Shown here: in pieces, positions 10,869-21,024 of the stretch
Layout: every line of letters begins with the position of its first letter
Numbering within the stretch: the first letter of the stretch is position 1
From: Enterococcus avium ATCC 14025
GTDB taxonomy: Bacteria; Bacillota; Bacilli; Lactobacillales; Enterococcaceae
Direction: 5' to 3'
Assembly (NCBI RefSeq): GCF_000406965.1
Contig: NZ_KE136367.1
Location: 1 to 64,000, forward strand
DNA length: 64,000 nt
Notes under the pieces: model-generated
What the model was told of the DNA's origin: nothing
Seen by the model: the letters and a program-made list of their open reading frames with translations, nothing else
Databases searched by the model: none
Made by a program: the position numbers and the translations under genes

Positions 10869-10956
10869 TCCGAACACACGTTGTTCCAGAAGTAGCTTCT
10901 TAGGAAATATACCGAAATTTCTTATAGCTGAGCACTTCTGTCACAACCTTCCTTTA
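10869..10956 (-). repeat. palindromic element downstream of yabR
   Basis: On the minus strand, GTTGT-CAGAAGT near the yabR end pairs with ACTTCTG-ACAAC near 10875-10890. An inner GAAAT/ATTTC stem lies between. Together with the adjacent terminator, the outer ends look like imperfect terminal inverted repeats: GGAGCTGTGACAAAAGT at the left, and GGTTGTGACAGAAGT read from the right. That suggests one small repeat unit of about 130 bp rather than a plain terminator. Identity as a mobile or repeated element is inference. Confidence 0.45.
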
Positions 10957-10958
10957 TT

Positions 10959-11402
10959 TTAACTACGGCGGCCTCCGCGACCACCGCGTTTTCCTTCAGT
11001 ATTACGTTTGATCGATGACAAGCGATCATCGCTATCCTTTAAAAAGGAACTCATCAATGAATCGAAGTCCTGTTTGCCGCTATTTTGTGGTTTGCCCTTA
11101 GGCGCAGGTTTTGAGCGATTATTATCACGAAACTCACGTTTAAAAGGTTTCTTTTCTGGCTGTGGCTGATCTTGGGCTTTGCGAATCGAAAGACCAACTT
11201 TACCGTCGTCTCCGACTGAAGTCACTTTCACTGTTACTTCATCGCCGACAGTTAATACATCATGAATGTCTTTTACGAAACCATTAGATATTTCACTGAT
11301 ATGGACTAAGCCCGTTTTGCCCTCTCCCAAGTCAATAAAGGCACCAAAATTGGTGATCCCTGATACTTTTCCTTGCAGCTTAGCTCCTACTTCGATTGAC
11401 AT
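10959..11402 (-). CDS. yabR: S1 domain RNA-binding protein (YabR-like)
   Basis: The 147 residues hold one S1 RNA-binding domain at about 1-73 (VGAKLQGKVSGITNFGAFID, LVHISEIS). A basic, disordered tail rich in K, R, G and P ends in a GGRGGRR cluster. The family (B. subtilis YabR, general stress protein 13) is ribosome- or RNA-associated with no settled role. It follows divIC by 54 bp. Confidence 0.9.
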   Translation of the reverse strand: MSIEVGAKLQGKVSGITNFGAFIDLGEGKTGLVHISEISNGFVKDIHDVLTVGDEVTVKVTSVGDDGKVGLSIRKAQDQPQPEKKPFKREFRDNNRSKPAPKGKPQNSGKQDFDSLMSSFLKDSDDRLSSIKRNTEGKRGGRGGRRS

Positions 11403-11456
11403 AAAAAAATTGTTCCTCCTAATTTTTTTCCAATTTATTTAAAACTGCAACGAAAT

Positions 11457-11891
11457 TTATTTAGCAGTTTCGGATTTAACAACTTCATCAGCAGTTTGTT
11501 TATCTTTATTAGATGTATTTGCTGAATCTGGTAAAACAAAAATTAATTCACCATCTTTTGAATAATAGAAACGACTACGGGCTAGCTTAGCCACATAGTT
11601 ATCATCTTTCAAGAGCTTTACGTCTTGCCGCAAGTCAGCGACTCGGTCATCCACTTTGGCAGACTCAGCAACAGTTTTGACTTTAATCTCATTTAGTTCA
11701 CTTAAATGACGTTGCTCATTAAAGATTTGAACTCCCATGACAATAGCGACAAAGGCAGCAATAGCTATTAAAGCTGCTAAACGACGACGTTTAAAAATCA
11801 ATTGACGATGTTGCTTTTGAAATTTAAGATATTGCTCTTTTGCATATGGCGTATCTAACGAAGCAATTTTTTGCGTCTCGTTTTCATTCAT
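11457..11891 (-). CDS. divIC: cell division protein DivIC (FtsB-like)
   Basis: DivIC is a bitopic membrane protein of the divisome, partner of FtsL and DivIB. Of its 144 residues, a basic cytoplasmic segment (RLIFKRRRLAAL) precedes one membrane helix (about 38-58). A coiled coil (about 60-100) and the conserved LARSRFYYSKDGELIFVLP segment follow. The position between rqcP and yabR is the standard context for divIC, which supports the call over other septum-formation initiators. Confidence 0.93.
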   Translation of the reverse strand: MNENETQKIASLDTPYAKEQYLKFQKQHRQLIFKRRRLAALIAIAAFVAIVMGVQIFNEQRHLSELNEIKVKTVAESAKVDDRVADLRQDVKLLKDDNYVAKLARSRFYYSKDGELIFVLPDSANTSNKDKQTADEVVKSETAK

Positions 11892-11964
11892 TACTGCTCG
11901 CTCCTTACATGAAATTCTTTACTATTATATCAACTCAAGTTATAATTGTCTATTTGAATTACCC

Positions 11965-12234
11965 CTAATTTCCGTTATTTTCTACACGTGTCTCACTAAT
12001 GATACGGTACATTTTAGCTGCGTCATCTTTTTTTGTTGATTCATGCAGTTCTTCTACAGCGACCTCTAGAATTTTATTCCCAAATTGTATACGCAGTTCA
12101 TCACCAACTTTTACATCTGTTGAAGATTTTGCTAATTTTCCATTTACTTGGATTCGCCCTTTATCAGCAACTTCTTTCGCCACTGTACGACGTTTGATGA
12201 TTCTTGAAATTTTTAAAAATTTATCTAATCGCAT
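11965..12234 (-). CDS. rqcP: RqcP, S4-domain ribosome quality control factor
   Basis: This 89-residue protein consists almost entirely of an S4 RNA-binding fold ([40 protein letters not shown]). In B. subtilis the homologue (YabO) works with RqcH on stalled 50S subunits to add alanine tails. It starts 3 bp after the flippase gene stop, in the conserved mfd-flippase-rqcP-divIC order. An HslR-type heat-shock protein is the alternative name for the family. Confidence 0.93.
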   Translation of the reverse strand: MRLDKFLKISRIIKRRTVAKEVADKGRIQVNGKLAKSSTDVKVGDELRIQFGNKILEVAVEELHESTKKDDAAKMYRIISETRVENNGN

Positions 12235-12237
12235 AAA

Positions 12238-13839
12238 TTATCTCCTTTTCCAATTTATTCTCAATAATTTACTTCCAAATGGCAACATCAGCCATTCTCG
12301 AATGGTTAATAAACGTAAGTGGATAGCAAGGATTAGAAAAGCGCTCCCTCCTATCAGTACACCAAAAACAGCAGCCACTAATGCCAAACTCCTTTTATAG
12401 ACCATTCCAAAAATAATGTTGATACCGCCATAATAACATAAGAGCACTACTACCATGCCAGTTAAACAAATAAAAAGTTTTCGCATAAAATGACGCTGAG
12501 TCCCATAATTCCGTATTTCATGATCACAGGCTAAATGCAAGATAAGTAAAGCTACCGCTAATCCTAATAATGTCGACAGGCTGGCTCCAACTGTACCAAA
12601 TTGTTTTGTCAGCCCTCCCGTGGTTACCATTTTTATTAATAGTCCAGCTCCTGCCGCCTGTAGTGAACTACGATATTCGTTTTGACTTTGTGCAATACTT
12701 TGATAAGCCTGTACCATTGCCATCAAAAAAATCGCAAAAACAAACAGGACTAGAGGACTATTCCCTTGATAATCTTTGAATAGCGCATAATTCACATAAG
12801 GAAGCAGCATAGCTAACCCGATCGAGGCTGCTGCACCAATCGCACAAGTCAAACGCAAAAAAATCTGACTCGTTTTCACAAACATTCCACGATCCCGACT
12901 AATCAAATACCGCGTAAGTAATGGTAAAAAACTAGAACTCAAGGCTAAGGCTATCACTAAACCTAATTGAACCAACGGCTGACCCCGATCATAAATTCCT
13001 TTTGCTAACTTTGCACCATGTTCGCTTAGTCCAAAATCAACTAAGGCTTTTTTTACGGTAAAGGAGTCGATCAATTGAAATAAAATCAATAGACCGCTGT
13101 AGATCGTCATCAAGCCTCCCTCAAGTACTAATCGTTTTCCTAGCGTTATCATCTTTGTGCCAAAAACCGGTACTCTTCGTAAAAGACTCGTTCCTAAAAC
13201 CTTTCTTCGGTAATACCACAAAACTAGAACTGCCGCAATTCCGCCAACCAAAGCACCAGACATCGCTACTTTTCCCGTGTAGTAAACATCCCAGCCAAAT
13301 TGCTTAAATGACCAAGCAGCAACTACGATCACACAAACACGGATCAATTGCTCCAACACTTGTGATACAGCTGTCGGCACCATTAATAATTTTCCCTGAA
13401 ATTCTCCTCGAGTAATCGAGAGGAAAGGCATAATAATAAAAGTAAAGGACACCACTTGAATCAAGGGCGCTAAATTTCTGTCTCCCATCCAATTTGCTAA
13501 TGGTTGAGACGAGAAAAAAAACAACGCCCACAAGATTAAACCAAAAGCACTGATCAAAGGAAACAGCTCTTCCAGTGCTCGACGCTGTTCTCTAGGTTCT
13601 TTTTGCTCTGCTACATATTTTGAAATAAACTGTGGCAAACCTGACAACGCCAAAGTCATGGCAATACCATAAATTGGATAAACCTGCTGATACACATAAA
13701 AGCCTTCATCACCCGCAAAGTTTTGATAGGGTACACGATAAATAGCGCTCAATAATTTTGCTACAAAAGATGCGGCAGTTAAGACAAAGGCCCCCTGCAT
13801 CATCACTCGCATTTCTTTATTCGCCAGTGCCTCCACCAC
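12238..13839 (-). CDS. MOP-superfamily lipid/polysaccharide flippase (SpoVB/YabM/MurJ-like)
   Basis: This 533-residue polytopic membrane protein has about 14 hydrophobic helices. GAFVLTAASFVAKLLSAIYR at the N-terminus and the NFAGDEGFYVYQQ segment are typical of the SpoVB/YabM branch. It probably flips a lipid-linked wall precursor; lipid II (as for MurJ) and other polysaccharides are both possible. The longest frame begins with GTG right after the mfd stop, but no clear ribosome-binding site precedes it. An ATG at 13812 (ten codons in) is an equally good start. Confidence 0.9.
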   Translation of the reverse strand: MVEALANKEMRVMMQGAFVLTAASFVAKLLSAIYRVPYQNFAGDEGFYVYQQVYPIYGIAMTLALSGLPQFISKYVAEQKEPREQRRALEELFPLISAFGLILWALFFFSSQPLANWMGDRNLAPLIQVVSFTFIIMPFLSITRGEFQGKLLMVPTAVSQVLEQLIRVCVIVVAAWSFKQFGWDVYYTGKVAMSGALVGGIAAVLVLWYYRRKVLGTSLLRRVPVFGTKMITLGKRLVLEGGLMTIYSGLLILFQLIDSFTVKKALVDFGLSEHGAKLAKGIYDRGQPLVQLGLVIALALSSSFLPLLTRYLISRDRGMFVKTSQIFLRLTCAIGAAASIGLAMLLPYVNYALFKDYQGNSPLVLFVFAIFLMAMVQAYQSIAQSQNEYRSSLQAAGAGLLIKMVTTGGLTKQFGTVGASLSTLLGLAVALLILHLACDHEIRNYGTQRHFMRKLFICLTGMVVVLLCYYGGINIIFGMVYKRSLALVAAVFGVLIGGSAFLILAIHLRLLTIREWLMLPFGSKLLRINWKRR

Positions 13840-16800
13840 CTATTCTTTGTATTTTTGTTCTCGTAATGCACGAACAAATTTGCTGATCTCTCTTAGCCAA
13901 ATCGCTTCGTCCATCGTTTTTTCAACTACTAGTTTTATGACCATATGATCCTTTTCAACGCCTAAAGTTGCTTTCATCTTCGTAGCGCTCAATGCTTCGA
14001 ATAGCTGTTCAACTTTATATGCTTTCGTCCCAACCTTGCTTAAAGTAAAGATAATCTGCTGCTGACGTTTTTGGATACTTTCAACTAGCGCACGATCACC
14101 GTCCATCTTGATTTGTCCGATGTTTAACAAGTTCGCTACTTCATCTGGATAATCTCCGAAACGGTCCACTAAATCAGCTTCTACCTCGTCTAGCATCTCT
14201 ATACTTTCTAACTCACGAATCCGTTTATAAATTTCAATTTTTTGTCGTTCATCTTCGATATAAGTTCCCGGAATATAGGCATCAATCCCTAAGTTGATTT
14301 CGACGGAAGTACGTTCAACCTGGGTATTTTTCCCTTGCTTACGGTCGACTGCTTCAGACAACATTTGTGAATACATATCAAATCCGACCGCATCAATGAA
14401 GCCATGCTGCTGCGCTCCTAAAAGATTTCCGGCGCCACGAATTGATAAATCGCGCATCGCAATTTTAAAACCCGAACCTAATTCAGTGAAGTCTTTAATT
14501 GCTTGGAGCCGTTTTTCACTGACTTCATTCAAGATTTTTTGTGGCTCATACATAAAGTAGGCATAGGCAATACGGTTGCTTCGACCAACCCTTCCACGTA
14601 ATTGATATAATGTTGACAGCCCCATATAATCGGCATTCTCAACAAACAATGTGTTAACATTTGGAATGTCGACACCTGTCTCAATAATCGTTGTAGTAAC
14701 TAATATGTCGTATTGTCCATCAATGAAATCCATCAATGTATTCTCCAATTGAACTTCTGTCATTTGCCCATGAGCAAATCCTATTTTTGCGTCAGGAACT
14801 AACATTTGCAGTTCTTCCACTTTCCGTTCAATTGTCTCTACTCGATTATAGAGATAAAACGCTTGTCCACCACGTGCCATTTCACGTTCGATTGCTTCGC
14901 GGATTGCGCCAGGATTCGTCTCCATTACATATGTTTGGATCGGATAACGATTTTCTGGCGGCGTTTCGATTACGGACAGATCACGCACACCCAACATCGA
15001 CATATGCAATGTTCGAGGAATCGGTGTCGCCGTCAACGTTAACACATCAACTTGTGATCGCAGCTGTTTCAACCGTTCTTTGTGTTTTACCCCAAAACGC
15101 TGCTCTTCGTCAATAATCAACAAGCCTAAATCAGCAAACTGCAAATCCTGTGATAAAAGCCGATGAGTTCCCACCACGATATCGATTTGTCCTGTACGGA
15201 TTTGTTCGATTGTTTCATTCTGTTGTTTTTTTGTACGGAAGCGACTCAGCATCGCTACATTAACGGGAAAATTCTCGAACCGTTCCGTCATTGTATCAAA
15301 ATGCTGCTGAGCCAGAATCGTCGTTGGTACAAGAAACGCAACTTGTTTGTTTTCCTTGATTGCTTTAAAGGCTGCGCGTAATGCTACTTCGGTCTTACCG
15401 AAACCGACATCCCCAACTAATAAGCGATCCATTGGGCGAGCTTTTTCCATGTCGTGTTTGATCTCAGCAGTGCTACGCAGCTGGTCATCTGTTTCACTAT
15501 ATGGAAAGGCGTCTTCAAACTCTTTTTGATATTCATCATCCGGACCAAAGGCATAGCCACGTTCTGCTTCACGTTTAGCGTAAAGCTCAATCAAATCATC
15601 TGCGATATCTTCGATTTTTTTCGATACTTTACTCTTGGTTTTCGACCATTCACTACCGCCTAATTTATTAATCTTCGGCGGTTTCGCCTCAGAAGAGACA
15701 TATTTTTGAATTAGGTTCAATTGGGTCACTGGAATGAATAGTTTATCATCTTTTTGGTATACAATTGACATGTAGTCTTGATGGACTCCATCGATCTCAA
15801 TCGTCTCCATCCCAATGTATTTACCGATACCGTGATTGGCATGAACAACATAGTCTCCGGCTTTTAATTCATTATAACTCTTTAGGCGTTCTGCATTGGA
15901 GATTGTCTGTCTTCGAGCCCTCTTTTTTGTGACTTTTTGAAAGATTTCACGTTCTGTTACTACAACTAATTTGTCCTGCGGTAATTCAAATCCATTCGTC
16001 AAGCTACCTGTAACAATCTGGGTCTGACCAATCAATAATTGATCAGGAGTCGTTTGAACTGCTTTGATTTCCACATCATGAAATTCCTGAGTCAGCTTTT
16101 CTTGCCGTTCTTGGTCAGATACAAGGAATAATACCGTTTGTTCTTGCTTTTGCCAACGGTCAACTTCTGTTTTTAATAACGGCATTTGTCCAAAAAATTG
16201 CTGCATTGATCGGTATTGGAAATTATGGATCGCTTCAAAGCGTAAATTCCCCATCCCTTTTTGAAATAACGAAAAGAAGCTAGTCACTAACTTACTCTTT
16301 TTGATTAGGTCATGAGCATTCATACCAAAAGTTTGATCAGAAAAAACACGCAATTCTTCAATCTTTTGCGTATGCCATTCGGCCTCTTCCCGCTCCATTT
16401 CGCGTTGTGCTTCCATCATACGAGGATAATCGTCGACAAATAGCTGTGCATCTTTGGCAAAATGATCCAGTAGTGAAATTTTTTCCTCGTATAATAAATC
16501 TGTGTAATACTTAGCTTGCTCTGTCGGAATACCGTCTTCCCAAGAAGCAATTAATTGTCCAAAATAGTCATTTAAGAAATTGTAATCTTCTTTATCTTTA
16601 GTGACGGCCAAACGATTTTGCAAGAGCTGGTTTACTTTTAAAGCCCCTTGTGCCAAATCGTGTGCAGAAAAAACTAGATCAGTCGTTGGTGTAATCCATA
16701 CCTCATTTAGATTCTCTACCGAACGTTGAGTCTCTGGTTCAAAATAACGTAATGAATCAATTTCAACATCGAATAGCTCTACCCGAACAGGATATTCTGT

Positions 16801-17352
16801 CGTTAAGGGATAAATATCAATAATACTTCCTCGCATGCTGAATTCACCAGGTTTACCAACCATTGTTTGACGTTCATATCCCATCAATACTAAACGCTGC
16901 GCTAAGTTCTCTAAATCAACCTCACTGCCAATTTTCCAGTGTAATTGGTTTTCTCTCCATGTCTCGATTGAAGGTAGATATTTACGTAGAGCAGCAGCAG
17001 GCACAACGTATATTCCATTTTCTCCTTGTGATAGAGCCTGTAAAGTAGAAACACGCTCAGCGCGTGCTTCTGGTGACGCAAAGGCCATCTCAGCTGAAAG
17101 CACCTCATCCACTGGGAATAAATGAACATCCTCGACAATCTGCCGTAGCTCATCAGCAAGTTGATTACTGTAATAGAGATTCGGAACAACTACTACTGTT
17201 TGTTTTTCTTCCGCCTGATGTGTAGCAGCCATTACCAAAGCTTTCGCCGAACCTGAAAGTCCAATCAGCAATTGCCGCTTTGCTTTTTCTTCTAAATTAG
17301 ACTGCCATTCTTTTACTAGTGGCAACTGATTTATAATTTCAATCAAATTCAT
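13840..17352 (-). CDS. mfd: transcription-repair coupling factor Mfd
   Basis: Mfd is an ATP-driven DNA translocase that removes RNA polymerase stalled at lesions and recruits UvrA. The 1170-residue length is normal. The UvrB-homology region lies at the N-terminus. A CarD-like polymerase-interacting domain is near 495-560 (AGDYVVHANHGIGKYIGME). The RecG-type helicase core has Walker A GDVGFGKTEVAL (about 645) and the box IIDEEQRFGVKHKERL, and the TRCF C-terminal domain follows. ATG at 17352 has GGAG upstream. The downstream flippase gene begins on the next base after the stop. Confidence 0.99.
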   Translation of the reverse strand: MNLIEIINQLPLVKEWQSNLEEKAKRQLLIGLSGSAKALVMAATHQAEEKQTVVVVPNLYYSNQLADELRQIVEDVHLFPVDEVLSAEMAFASPEARAERVSTLQALSQGENGIYVVPAAALRKYLPSIETWRENQLHWKIGSEVDLENLAQRLVLMGYERQTMVGKPGEFSMRGSIIDIYPLTTEYPVRVELFDVEIDSLRYFEPETQRSVENLNEVWITPTTDLVFSAHDLAQGALKVNQLLQNRLAVTKDKEDYNFLNDYFGQLIASWEDGIPTEQAKYYTDLLYEEKISLLDHFAKDAQLFVDDYPRMMEAQREMEREEAEWHTQKIEELRVFSDQTFGMNAHDLIKKSKLVTSFFSLFQKGMGNLRFEAIHNFQYRSMQQFFGQMPLLKTEVDRWQKQEQTVLFLVSDQERQEKLTQEFHDVEIKAVQTTPDQLLIGQTQIVTGSLTNGFELPQDKLVVVTEREIFQKVTKKRARRQTISNAERLKSYNELKAGDYVVHANHGIGKYIGMETIEIDGVHQDYMSIVYQKDDKLFIPVTQLNLIQKYVSSEAKPPKINKLGGSEWSKTKSKVSKKIEDIADDLIELYAKREAERGYAFGPDDEYQKEFEDAFPYSETDDQLRSTAEIKHDMEKARPMDRLLVGDVGFGKTEVALRAAFKAIKENKQVAFLVPTTILAQQHFDTMTERFENFPVNVAMLSRFRTKKQQNETIEQIRTGQIDIVVGTHRLLSQDLQFADLGLLIIDEEQRFGVKHKERLKQLRSQVDVLTLTATPIPRTLHMSMLGVRDLSVIETPPENRYPIQTYVMETNPGAIREAIEREMARGGQAFYLYNRVETIERKVEELQMLVPDAKIGFAHGQMTEVQLENTLMDFIDGQYDILVTTTIIETGVDIPNVNTLFVENADYMGLSTLYQLRGRVGRSNRIAYAYFMYEPQKILNEVSEKRLQAIKDFTELGSGFKIAMRDLSIRGAGNLLGAQQHGFIDAVGFDMYSQMLSEAVDRKQGKNTQVERTSVEINLGIDAYIPGTYIEDERQKIEIYKRIRELESIEMLDEVEADLVDRFGDYPDEVANLLNIGQIKMDGDRALVESIQKRQQQIIFTLSKVGTKAYKVEQLFEALSATKMKATLGVEKDHMVIKLVVEKTMDEAIWLREISKFVRALREQKYKE

Positions 17353-17415
17353 TTTCTTACTCCTTATCTACTTCTAATCTTCAAAATTCTGAATAACGTT
17401 GAAAAAGAATCAGCT

Positions 17416-17973
17416 TTAATTAAACCGATTCATCGTTTTTAAAAAATCATTACCTATAACAAAATCATCCGCTGCATCAGCCGCACGAGCAACACTATCC
17501 GCGATTGTCATTTCATCTTCTTTTCCAAATGTGCTCAATACATGATTTACCACTGTTTTTCCATTTGGACGACCGATACCAATCTTGATCCGATTGAACT
17601 CTTGCGTCCCAATATGTGAGATGATACTTTTTAATCCGTTATGCCCACCCGCACTGCCTTTTTGTCTCAAGCGCAGTTTGCCAAGATCCATATCCAAGTC
17701 ATCTGCTATGACAACTAATTCCTCTAGATAGACGCCGAAATAGGTCATTAACGGACCAACTGCTCGACCGGATTCATTCATAAAGGTCATTGGTTTTACC
17801 AACAATACTTTCTCCCCATCTACGAAATAATCAGTCACTTCTGCTTCAAAAGCATTCTTTTTGAAAACTGCACCATGCTCCGTCGCCAATCGATCCACAA
17901 CCATAAAACCAACGTTGTGTTTTGTATTTTCATATTTTTTTCCTGGATTTCCCAAACCTACGATCATTTTCAT
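17416..17973 (-). CDS. pth: peptidyl-tRNA hydrolase
   Basis: Pth cleaves peptidyl-tRNA that drops off ribosomes, recycling tRNA. The 185-residue protein starts MKMIVGLGNPGKKYENTKHN, with Asn10 and His20 of the active site in view. VVIADDLDMDLGKLRLR and GSAGGHNGLKSII are further family signatures. It is the first gene of the pth-mfd-flippase-rqcP-divIC-yabR series, 63 bp upstream of mfd. A second ATG at codon 3 is less likely than the first. Confidence 0.98.
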   Translation of the reverse strand: MKMIVGLGNPGKKYENTKHNVGFMVVDRLATEHGAVFKKNAFEAEVTDYFVDGEKVLLVKPMTFMNESGRAVGPLMTYFGVYLEELVVIADDLDMDLGKLRLRQKGSAGGHNGLKSIISHIGTQEFNRIKIGIGRPNGKTVVNHVLSTFGKEDEMTIADSVARAADAADDFVIGNDFLKTMNRFN

Positions 17974-18052
17974 ATTGTTTCGCCTCGTTCTTTTAGATAT
18001 GTAATTCCTTCTTGTAGCAAAGGAATGTCACTTTTCATCTGCATGACAAAAT

Positions 18053-18102
18053 GCTGGATAGTCAAATGACTACCCAGTCCAAATTTTTCTTTATACAGTA
18101 TA
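18053..18102 (-). promoter_or_regulatory. extended -10 promoter and leader hairpin for pth
   Basis: The minus strand carries TGTTATACT (-10 at 18102-18097 with the TG extension), but no convincing -35. Downstream in the leader lies a hairpin, CTGGGTAGTCA with TGACTATCCAG (18077-18054), with no T-run. The role of the hairpin is unknown. Confidence 0.5.
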
Positions 18103-18174
18103 ACACAAACTAACCTGTAGTGACCGTTTTCAGCGCTTTAAGTCTCTTATAAGTTTCTGTTATTTTTGAAAAAA

Positions 18175-18205
18175 GTTAATAGTACCAGCTTCTTGAGCTA
18201 TTAAC
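18175..18205. repeat. inverted repeat upstream of ldh
   Basis: GTTAATAG (18175-18182) and CTATTAAC (18198-18205) are perfect inverted copies 15 bp apart. They lie 60 bp upstream of the predicted ldh -35. They could be an operator or a leader hairpin. The sequence does not match the Rex site (TTGTGAA...TTCACAA). Confidence 0.4.
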
Positions 18206-18264
18206 ACATGAAGCGTTTTCTTCTGAAACAGCTAAAATAACTGTATTATTAATGAGTAAAATAC

Positions 18265-18294
18265 GTGACAAGTTTCATTAATTAGTGTTATCAT
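18265..18294 (+). promoter_or_regulatory. ldh promoter
   Basis: The -35 is GTGACA (18265-18270). An 18-bp spacer separates it from an extended -10, TGTTATCAT (TATCAT at 18289-18294). Transcription would start near 18301, leaving a leader of about 30 nt before the ldh ATG. Confidence 0.6.
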
Positions 18295-18317
18295 TCCTCT
18301 GGAAAAACAAATATTAG

Positions 18318-19313
<996 letters not shown>

Positions 19314-19324
19314 ACTTTTCACTA

Positions 19325-19359
19325 CCGCAAAGAATCCTCATATTCTTTGCGGTTTTTTT
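19325..19359 (+). terminator. ldh terminator
   Basis: A perfect 11-bp stem, CCGCAAAGAAT with ATTCTTTGCGG, has a 6-base loop followed by TTTTTTT. Confidence 0.95.
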
Positions 19360-19519
19360 AATATTTGCTAACGTTTCAAGACAAATCACTCGTATTTCGG
19401 CTATTCTGTGGTATATTTATACTCGGTATATCATTTAAAATTAGTAGCTATTATATAGATAAAATTGCTTTGATGATTAATGAAGACCAAATACAAAAAA
19501 GCCATGAGGAGTTATTTCG

Positions 19520-20926
19520 ATGACAAGAAATGAAAAAAGAAATTCTCGTAGCCGAACACGGATCGGTGTAATTGTTGTTTTAGGTTTATTGGTAGTTTTG
19601 GTTGGCGGATACACTATTCGCAGTACATATTATGCTCAAAGGTTTCTCCCAAATACGGTAGTTAATGGAGTAAAAATCAATAATCTTACGGTAAGTGAAG
19701 CCAATCGAAAGATTACCCGTGAGCTATCGGACTCACCTTTCCTAATTAAGATTAACAACGAAAATTGGAAAGAAATCAATCGCAAAGATTTAGGCTGGCA
19801 AAATGATTATCTGCCCGGTTTAAAAGCATTGCAGAAAAAACAAAATCCTTTTAGCTGGGGCATGCAATTAGTCTCCGCAGCTGAGAAAAAGGATGTTGAC
19901 GGCAATACCTTGGACGAAACAAAATTGAATGCCGTCGGTGAAGCAGTCCGAGCAGAACTAACTCAAACAAACACAACTCGAACAGCTACAGAAAATGCAA
20001 AGGTTACTCGGACAAATGAAGGTTTTGAGATAACCCCAGAAAAACAAGGAAATACAATCGATATTGACGCTGCCGTTGACGCTTTCAAAGAGGCAGCGAA
20101 AAACGGGAAACATGATATTGATTTCGATAATTATCTAACTAAACCTACTATCACTAAAGATGATCCTGAGTTGAAAAAAACGATGGACAAAATGAATGCT
20201 GTAGCAAAAATCAAAGCGAACTACAACATCAATGGAGAAAATTTCCAAATCCCTACAGCAGATATCAACAGCTGGTTAATTGATGACAATGGTACAATGT
20301 CGCTAGACCAAGAAAAAGTTACCGCCTATGTTACTAGTTTAGGTGAAAAATATAATACCAGTTCAAAACCAACTGAATTCAATAGTACTCGCCGCGGAAA
20401 GGTTTCTGTTCCGGCAGGTACTTACAGCTGGACTATTAACACTTCAGCAGAAGTTGTAGCTTTAACGAAACAAATCTTAGAAGGTAAAGATTTTACTCGC
20501 TCACCAATCGTTACTGGTGCAACAACAGCTGACAAACCTCTAATAGATAAAACGTATATTGAAGTAGATTTGCAAAATCAACATATGTGGTATTACAAAG
20601 ATGGCAAAGTTGCTTTAGAGACAGATATTGTCAGCGGAAAACCAAGTTCTCCAACGCCTCCGGGTGTCAATTATGTTTGGTCAAAAGAGACCAACAAAAC
20701 CTTAAAGGGAAAAAATGATGACGGAACAGATTATGCAAGTCCAGTAAAATACTGGATGCCGATTGATTGGACCGGGGTCGGCCTTCACGATTCAGATTGG
20801 CAGCCTGAATATGGCGGGGAACTTTGGAAAACTCGCGGCTCCCATGGTTGCGTGAACACCCCGCCTGATGTAATGTCTAGACTCTTCGACATGGTGGAAG
20901 TCGGTACACCAGTATTAGTATTTTAG
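19520..20926 (+). CDS. membrane-anchored L,D-transpeptidase (YkuD domain)
   Basis: The family makes 3-3 crosslinks in peptidoglycan and is insensitive to most beta-lactams other than carbapenems; Ldt-fm of E. faecium is the prototype. This 468-residue protein has a basic N-terminus, one membrane helix (about 17-36) and two repeated peptidoglycan-binding-type domains (about 45-320). A C-terminal YkuD domain follows, with IEVDLQNQHMWYYKDG and the catalytic SHGCVNTP near residue 445. GAGGAG lies 8 nt before ATG 19520. The length and domain order equal those of Ldt-fm. It is transcribed alone. Confidence 0.95.
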   Translation: MTRNEKRNSRSRTRIGVIVVLGLLVVLVGGYTIRSTYYAQRFLPNTVVNGVKINNLTVSEANRKITRELSDSPFLIKINNENWKEINRKDLGWQNDYLPGLKALQKKQNPFSWGMQLVSAAEKKDVDGNTLDETKLNAVGEAVRAELTQTNTTRTATENAKVTRTNEGFEITPEKQGNTIDIDAAVDAFKEAAKNGKHDIDFDNYLTKPTITKDDPELKKTMDKMNAVAKIKANYNINGENFQIPTADINSWLIDDNGTMSLDQEKVTAYVTSLGEKYNTSSKPTEFNSTRRGKVSVPAGTYSWTINTSAEVVALTKQILEGKDFTRSPIVTGATTADKPLIDKTYIEVDLQNQHMWYYKDGKVALETDIVSGKPSSPTPPGVNYVWSKETNKTLKGKNDDGTDYASPVKYWMPIDWTGVGLHDSDWQPEYGGELWKTRGSHGCVNTPPDVMSRLFDMVEVGTPVLVF

Positions 20927-20931
20927 AAACG

Positions 20932-20962
20932 AAAAACCAGCGAGAATTTCGCTGGTTTTTTT
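20932..20962. terminator. bidirectional terminator between ldt and yebC
   Basis: AAAAACCAGCGA pairs with TCGCTGGTTTTT, giving T-runs on both strands. It lies 6 bp after the L,D-transpeptidase stop. It could also end yebC transcription, but is 60 bp from that gene. Confidence 0.9.
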
Positions 20963-21024
20963 ATTCGGCTCAATTGTAATATTAGCTCTAATAATCAAAG
21001 CTAGATGATTCGCTGAGTTTATAA

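Noticed and set aside
18206-18222. Catabolite-responsive element (cre) upstream of ldh
   Set aside because: ATGAAGCGTTTTCTT resembles a cre core but is one base short of the consensus spacing and has a poor right half.
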